DNA of 18,845 bases, from the NCBI GenBank assembly GCA_049509915.1, contig JBEKZL010000148.1, positions 1 to 18,845 of the forward strand, in the 5' to 3' direction. Shown piece after piece: positions 14,519 through 18,845 of the stretch. Position numbers and translations under genes: made by a program. The notes beneath the pieces are model-generated. The model ran no database searches. It was given only the letters and a program-made list of their open reading frames with translations, and was not told where the DNA came from. This DNA is from JBEKYD01 sp049509915. GTDB taxonomy: Bacteria; Acidobacteriota; Terriglobia; Bryobacterales; Bryobacteraceae. Positions within the stretch are counted from its first letter, which is position 1. Every line of letters begins with the position of its first letter.

Positions 14519-15673
14519 ATGAAAACGAACAGAAGGGCCTTTTTCCGGAATGCAGGAGCCGGTGCCGCGGGCTTGGGGCTTTCCGCCGCACTCCCCCCGG
14601 CGAAAGCGCAAAGCTCTATTCCTGAAACTCACAATGCCTCCAGCGCGGCTGAGGCGGCGGTGGCCCCCAGGCACACGAGGAAAGAAATGTGGCCGATAAA
14701 GTCCGAACTCAAGTCAAGGCGGATCAAGTTCGGCCCGGCCCAGAACCAAATCAGCTGGGCGTATATGAAGGAGCTGAGAGAGAACAACAAGACAAGGAGA
14801 ATATACCCCGTCAATCCCTATGTCGAGGTCTATCAGTTTCGCGATAACGAATACGAGTTGTTCGCCGAGAACTGCGACGACATGGGCGACTATTTCATGC
14901 ACCTTATTATTGGCCCCGAAAAAGCCATGCTAATCGATGCTGGTTTTGGCCTCGGAGACACCAAAGGGCTCGTCGATCAACTCACCGGCGGCAAGCCGCT
15001 GATTGTGGCAAACACCCACGAACACCCCGACCACGCTTTGGGCGACTGCCGTTTCGACAAAATATACTGCCACGAGCATCTGGTTCCGGCTCTCGAGAAG
15101 CAGAATGAGCACCAATGGAATTACCTTTTCGATGAACACGGTAACAACATCTGGCTTCAATTCGACAGGAAAGACCTCCCTAAGTTTAAGAACTTCGAAA
15201 TTGCCGGCGTGAAGGATGGCCACATTTTCAATCTGGGCGGCAACTATGTAGTTGAACTCGTGTTCACCGGCGGCCATTCGGCCGGACACGCGGCGTATCT
15301 CGACAAAAGGAATCGCATCCTGTACACCGGCGATAACATCTGCAGCGACGTTTCCAGTTGCGGCGCCATCAATGCGATCAGGCCGGGCCCATTCTCCGAG
15401 GATACCGCGCTCAAGGTGTATCGCGACAACGTGAAGACACTTGTCGACCGCATGGATGACTACGACTACATCTTCCCCAATCACTTCATAACTAATATCG
15501 AGAACAATCTGATGCCCAATATCCTGGAGGCCTGCGACGCGGTCCTTGCCGATCCGGACCGCTATGATTACAAGCTTGAAAGTCCGGGCAGGAACGGCGG
15601 GCCGCCGAGCCTGCGGTACTACAAATTTATCAATGGCTTCAGCGTGCTCGCCTACAGTTACCAGAAGGCCTGA
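14519..15673 (+). CDS. Tat-exported metallo-beta-lactamase-fold hydrolase
   Basis: This 384-residue protein has a twin-arginine signal (NRRAFFRNAGAGAAGLGLSA, cleavage near AKA at residue 30), so it is exported folded. The MBL core has the full two-metal set: THEHPDH (H167, H169, D171, H172), GGHSAGH (H253), YTGDNI (D272) and FPNHF (H322). Members hydrolyse thioesters, lactones, phosphoesters or beta-lactams; this sequence does not show which. About 100 residues before the MBL core, after the signal, are charged and unassigned. A GGAG lies 7 bases before the ATG; the frame is open upstream to 14366, but family logic and the Tat signal set the start at 14519. A carboxylesterase gene follows 246 bases downstream. 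Confidence 0.85.
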   Translation: MKTNRRAFFRNAGAGAAGLGLSAALPPAKAQSSIPETHNASSAAEAAVAPRHTRKEMWPIKSELKSRRIKFGPAQNQISWAYMKELRENNKTRRIYPVNPYVEVYQFRDNEYELFAENCDDMGDYFMHLIIGPEKAMLIDAGFGLGDTKGLVDQLTGGKPLIVANTHEHPDHALGDCRFDKIYCHEHLVPALEKQNEHQWNYLFDEHGNNIWLQFDRKDLPKFKNFEIAGVKDGHIFNLGGNYVVELVFTGGHSAGHAAYLDKRNRILYTGDNICSDVSSCGAINAIRPGPFSEDTALKVYRDNVKTLVDRMDDYDYIFPNHFITNIENNLMPNILEACDAVLADPDRYDYKLESPGRNGGPPSLRYYKFINGFSVLAYSYQKA

Positions 15674-15721
15674 TCTAAGTGGCGGAAGAACGTTGGATGA
15701 ATGTGTATAAAAGGTTTCTCG

Positions 15722-15753
15722 AAACTTTCTGTTCGGCAGACGGAAGTTTTACT
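15722..15753 (+). terminator. Weak terminator-like hairpin after the MBL gene
   Basis: AAACTT pairs with AAGTTT and TCTG with CAGA around a TTCGG loop, with a three-base bulge, followed by TACTATT. The hairpin lies 49 bases past the MBL stop. The stem is imperfect and the T-run short, so confidence is low. Confidence 0.35.
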
Positions 15754-15919
15754 ATTATGGTCGCCGGCCCGGCGATGTCCGGGGCGGTTGGGTTGCAGCC
15801 GGTGCGCGGGTTCTATCACGCCACGGACGGAGTTGTGGTAGCAGGCAGAAAGAAGTAAGTAGTGCAACTCGCGGGTGCGTCGTTCTCACGCACAACCGCT
15901 GAAGGGAGATCAATCGATA

Positions 15920-17542
15920 ATGTTGAACAGATTCTGTGCCGTAACGCTCCTGGCTGTGGCCATCTGCGCGCCGCTTGGCGCTATCCAGCAGCCAGTCAAG
16001 ACGAAAGGAGGGCTGGTATCGGGCGTGGTGGGAAAGAAACCCGGCATTACGGCGTTCAAGGGGATACCATTCGCCACACCGCCCGTCGGTAACCTGCGAT
16101 GGGCGGAGCCAAAGCCTGCGGCCGCCTGGACGGGAGTGCTGAAAGCCGAGAAGTTTGCCAGTAGTTGCATCCAAACCATCGTTCAGGAGCGCAAGCCGTG
16201 GACATACGAGTTCATGACGCATAACGAGATCAGCGAGGATTGCCTGTACCTGAACGTCTGGACACCGGCAAGGTCGGCCAGCCAGAAACGGCCGGTGTTC
16301 GTTTACATCTATGGGGGTGGCTTTGTTGAAGGCTCGGGAGCGGTGCCCGTCTATGATGGCGAGGGCCTGTCCAGCAAGGGCCTCGTTGTGGTGACGTTCA
16401 ATTATCGAGTTGGAATTCTCGGGACCTTGACTCATCCGGAGCTGAGCGCCGAGTCGCCGCATCATGTCAGCGGCAACTACGGGTACCTCGATCAGGTGGC
16501 GGCGCTGCGGTGGGTCCACGACAACATTGCCGCTTTTGGCGGCGACCCCCGCCGTGTCACCATTGCGGGGCAGTCGGCGGGAGCCGGCAGCGTGCATGCG
16601 CTCACCGCGTCGCCGCTGGCGAGGGGACTTTTCCATCGGGCGATCGAAGAGAGCGGGTCGAGCGTGGGCACCGCTCCCGCTGGGAATGTAAGTGCCAATC
16701 CGTTGGCGACTGTGGAGCAGAACGGCGTGCGTTTCGCCGAGGCGAAGGGAGCCAAGAACCTGGCGGAGTTGCGTGCGATGCGCTGGCAGAAGATTGTGGA
16801 GCCGGTCCAGGCCACTGCCAACACGGCAGGAGGCCGCGGCGGGACCGGCTTCCGCTTCGGACAGGTGGTGGATGGTTACTTTCTGACCGCCTCCGTGGCC
16901 GAAACCTATGCACAGGGCAAACAGAACGACGTCCCCGAACTGACCGGCATGAATGCCAACGACAACAACGTCGCTTCCGACCCAAAGGCGACCGTGAGTG
17001 CATTCAAGGATCAGGCGAAGAGGCGCTACGATGATCTCGCCGATGCCTATCTGAAGGCTTACTCCGTCACTTCGGACGCGCAGGCCGTCGACGCGACGAT
17101 CAATAGCTCGTGCGACCAGGGGCGAGTATCGATGTACCTGTGGGCGATGAACCGCGCCAAGACCGCCAAGACGAGGGCCTTTACCTATTATTGGAACCAC
17201 ACGCTCCCGGGCCCCGACGCCGCCACCTACAAGGCGTTTCACACCTCCGAGGTCCCTTATGTGCTGAACACCCTATATGTGTCCGACCGGCCATTCACGG
17301 ACGCGGACCACAAGATCGCCGACCTGATGTCTTCCTATTGGGTGAACTTCGCGACCACTGGCGATCCCAACGGCACGGGTCTGCCGCACTGGCCAGCGGT
17401 AGGTGAGGAGGCGGACACGACGATGCAGGTGGGCGACGATCCGCAGCCGATTCTGATCGCGGACTCGCCGGCGAAGATCGAATTCTGGAAGGAGTATTTC
17501 GCGCGGCCAAGGCTGCAAGCTGGCGGCCGCGGCAGCCTGTAG
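15920..17542 (+). CDS. Secreted type B carboxylesterase
   Basis: This 540-residue alpha/beta hydrolase begins with a Sec signal (MLNRFCAVTLLAVAICAPLG, cut near residue 21). The family marks appear in order: FKGIPFATPPVGNLRW, SEDCLYLNVWTP, the oxyanion YGGGF (G132-G134), the nucleophile elbow GQSAG with S219, and FHTSEVPYVL with H441. The catalytic acid position appears as Asp348 (NANDN) rather than the commoner Glu, an accepted variant. These enzymes cleave carboxylic esters; the substrate cannot be told from sequence. AAGGGAGA precedes the ATG at 15920 with good spacing. Together with the exported MBL protein it could serve extracytoplasmic degradation of esters. Confidence 0.9.
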   Translation: MLNRFCAVTLLAVAICAPLGAIQQPVKTKGGLVSGVVGKKPGITAFKGIPFATPPVGNLRWAEPKPAAAWTGVLKAEKFASSCIQTIVQERKPWTYEFMTHNEISEDCLYLNVWTPARSASQKRPVFVYIYGGGFVEGSGAVPVYDGEGLSSKGLVVVTFNYRVGILGTLTHPELSAESPHHVSGNYGYLDQVAALRWVHDNIAAFGGDPRRVTIAGQSAGAGSVHALTASPLARGLFHRAIEESGSSVGTAPAGNVSANPLATVEQNGVRFAEAKGAKNLAELRAMRWQKIVEPVQATANTAGGRGGTGFRFGQVVDGYFLTASVAETYAQGKQNDVPELTGMNANDNNVASDPKATVSAFKDQAKRRYDDLADAYLKAYSVTSDAQAVDATINSSCDQGRVSMYLWAMNRAKTAKTRAFTYYWNHTLPGPDAATYKAFHTSEVPYVLNTLYVSDRPFTDADHKIADLMSSYWVNFATTGDPNGTGLPHWPAVGEEADTTMQVGDDPQPILIADSPAKIEFWKEYFARPRLQAGGRGSL

Positions 17543-17641
17543 GCCGCCACGACCGCGAGTCCGAGGCCACAGACTGGAACGGGGAGCGGCCGTTCGGGAG
17601 CTAACCATAAATATCGGTAGCCGTGTTCAGGTTGCCCCTCC

Positions 17642-17790
17642 GCGTTACCGCCGAGGCGGCCCGCAGTTGGCCCGCATGGCCGCTTCCATCGGCATTCTTG
17701 TCATGCATACCCCTCCCTATCAGCCCGACGGCCGCGGCAAGATCGAACGCTTCTTCCGTTCTTCTATTGTCGACAACAGGTATGTGGCCC
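17642..17790 (+). pseudogene. Fragment of an rve-type (DDE) transposase
   Basis: One frame reads GPQLARMAASIGILVMHTPP, then YQPDGRGKIERFFRSS, the last-Glu region of DDE integrase-core transposases (P-x-GRGKIERFFR). Only about 45 residues remain. It stops against the truncated end of the next transposase near 17800. Confidence 0.65.
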
Positions 17791-17799
17791 TCGGTCAGA

Positions 17800-18787
17800 C
17801 TTCACCCGGCGGGATGCAGCTTGCGAGCCAAGTCCCAAAGATGCTCGCGGGCGTGATAGAGATCAACGATTTGAATAGCACCGGGAAAGTGCCGATCGGC
17901 GAGGTTCCAGATCCAGTGTGAGCCATCACCCATGACCACACGGATAGTGGCGCGCTCCCACCCCCGGTTCCGGGCCTCCATATAAATTCGCAGACCAAAC
18001 TCTTCAGCCGGTTCAATCGCGCCGACATAGGTGGTGGAGCCCTCATGGGCCGGCCCTGGTCGTCGACGGTGGTTTGTGTGAACACCGCGCCGAGTTTGCA
18101 TTCGCGCGTGCGAGCGGGTTGCCCTGGGGTTCTACCGGCCCGAGCTTCGGTTTCGGCCTTCACCACAAACACCTGCGTTCCATCCATCTGGAAGTACAGA
18201 TACGGTATCGACGGGCCAGCAACGACCGGCAGACGGAGTTGCTGGGCGCCCTGGATATCTTTCTGCTTCCGGATCTCGATCGCTTCGCCAATCGATTCGG
18301 CGGTTCTCTCGACCGTTTTAGCGGTGACTTCCAAGCCCGCCAGAAGCTTCAATTGGTCCCGGCCCTGAGTGAAGGGCGCCATGCCGCCTACTGCCGCGAG
18401 CATGCGCCGCACGCCCGGAGAGAAGTCCGTCTTATCGATGTCCAGTTCCACGTCGGCGGGGAACTGCCCCGTGTGGCATGCGGAGCACAAGTAATAGGCT
18501 CGGTGGATGCTTGCCCATCCCACCACGGTGAGAATCGGCCGAGAACGCATTCCTTCATATCTGGCGACACGACCGCAAGCGCAAGGAATGCTGCGATGGT
18601 CGCCGTCCGGTGGGGGAAAGCGCAGCAATTCGGTAACGGTGTCAGCGCCGGTTTGGTGGACCGTGGAGCGAATCGCCGTCTCCGCAGCCTCAAGATCCAG
18701 TTGGCCGGTCTTGTGCCGGTCGGCGAAAATCCTTTGCAGTTGCTGTTCTAATTGGCGGGAGGCTTTTTGGCAGGCCGCGGCCGTCAT
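17800..18787 (-). pseudogene. ISKra4-family-like transposase, frameshifted and 3'-truncated
   Basis: From ATG 18787 the frame encodes CACGRVARYEGMRSR, YLYFQMDGTQVFVV and TRECKLGAVFTQTTVDDQGR, typical of ISKra4 transposases. Near 18043 the frame shifts; the other frame continues GSTTYVGAIEPAEEFGLRIY, VVMGDGSHWIWNLADRHFPG and VDLYHAREHLWDLARKLHPA. The protein then ends near 17800, well short of the usual C-terminus. Both the shift and the truncation make it inactive. It borders a different transposase fragment, so this is a zone of nested insertions. Confidence 0.8.
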
Positions 18788-18845
18788 TTTTTTTCCTGGG
18801 AAACCAGTTGTGCCTCCACGGATCGAGCGCGACAGATGTGGGCGT

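Noticed and set aside
15757..15858. 33-aa plus-strand ORF between the MBL and esterase genes
   Set aside because: It has no ribosome binding site, overlaps no known domain, and could be a chance frame.
15755..17242. Minus-strand 495-aa open frame opposite the carboxylesterase
   Set aside because: It is a shadow of a well-supported esterase gene and shows no domain of its own.

Overview
The window is GC-rich bacterial DNA in two parts: a mobile and decayed accessory region (1 to about 10.9 kb) and a chromosomal-looking region (about 10.9 to 18.8 kb). SelB, an HpnI-type hopanoid glycosyltransferase, Tat/Sec-exported hydrolases and several insertion-sequence remnants suggest a soil bacterium, possibly an Acidobacteriota member of the Bryobacter/Solibacter type. 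That assignment is a guess from gene content, with no marker gene behind it.

Bases 1-7755 look like the right part of an integrative element. A TOPRIM/DUF3987 replication protein, whose 5' end may lie outside the window, is followed by tightly coupled small genes, including one with an HGGxSTG motif. Next come a membrane coiled-coil protein, a divergent pair (a small basic protein and a serine resolvase) sharing a compact control region, two small ORFs, an HTH protein and a tyrosine integrase. The integrase ends 40 bp before a 45-bp piece identical in form to the 3' part of a tRNA-Asn gene (7711-7755, minus strand, broken in the anticodon loop), which is the probable attachment core. No capsid, terminase large subunit, relaxase or secretion gene is visible, so the element type remains open (satellite-like or integrative plasmid-like).

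Right of the core, 7860-9580 (minus strand) holds a two-gene type II restriction-modification module: a beta-class DNA methyltransferase followed by a PD-(D/E)XK-like protein. Each gene is split by two single-base frameshifts. Bases 9600-10920 hold no convincing gene, but they contain two terminator-like hairpins and four clusters of a GCACAAAATT-type decamer repeated at 10-bp spacing.

From 10924 on there is selB (minus), a divergent hpnI-like glycosyltransferase (plus), an ISAzo13-type transposase scar, a Tat-exported metallo-beta-lactamase-fold hydrolase and an exported type B carboxylesterase. The window ends in a transposase graveyard: an rve-type fragment abuts a frameshifted, truncated ISKra4-like transposase.

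The most notable points are the geometry of the tRNA-Asn fragment (it fits a tandem or attP-like arrangement rather than a single insertion), the two divergent promoters that both predict leaderless mRNAs around a perfect 9-bp inverted repeat, the four-fold frameshifted R-M module, and the phased decamer clusters.
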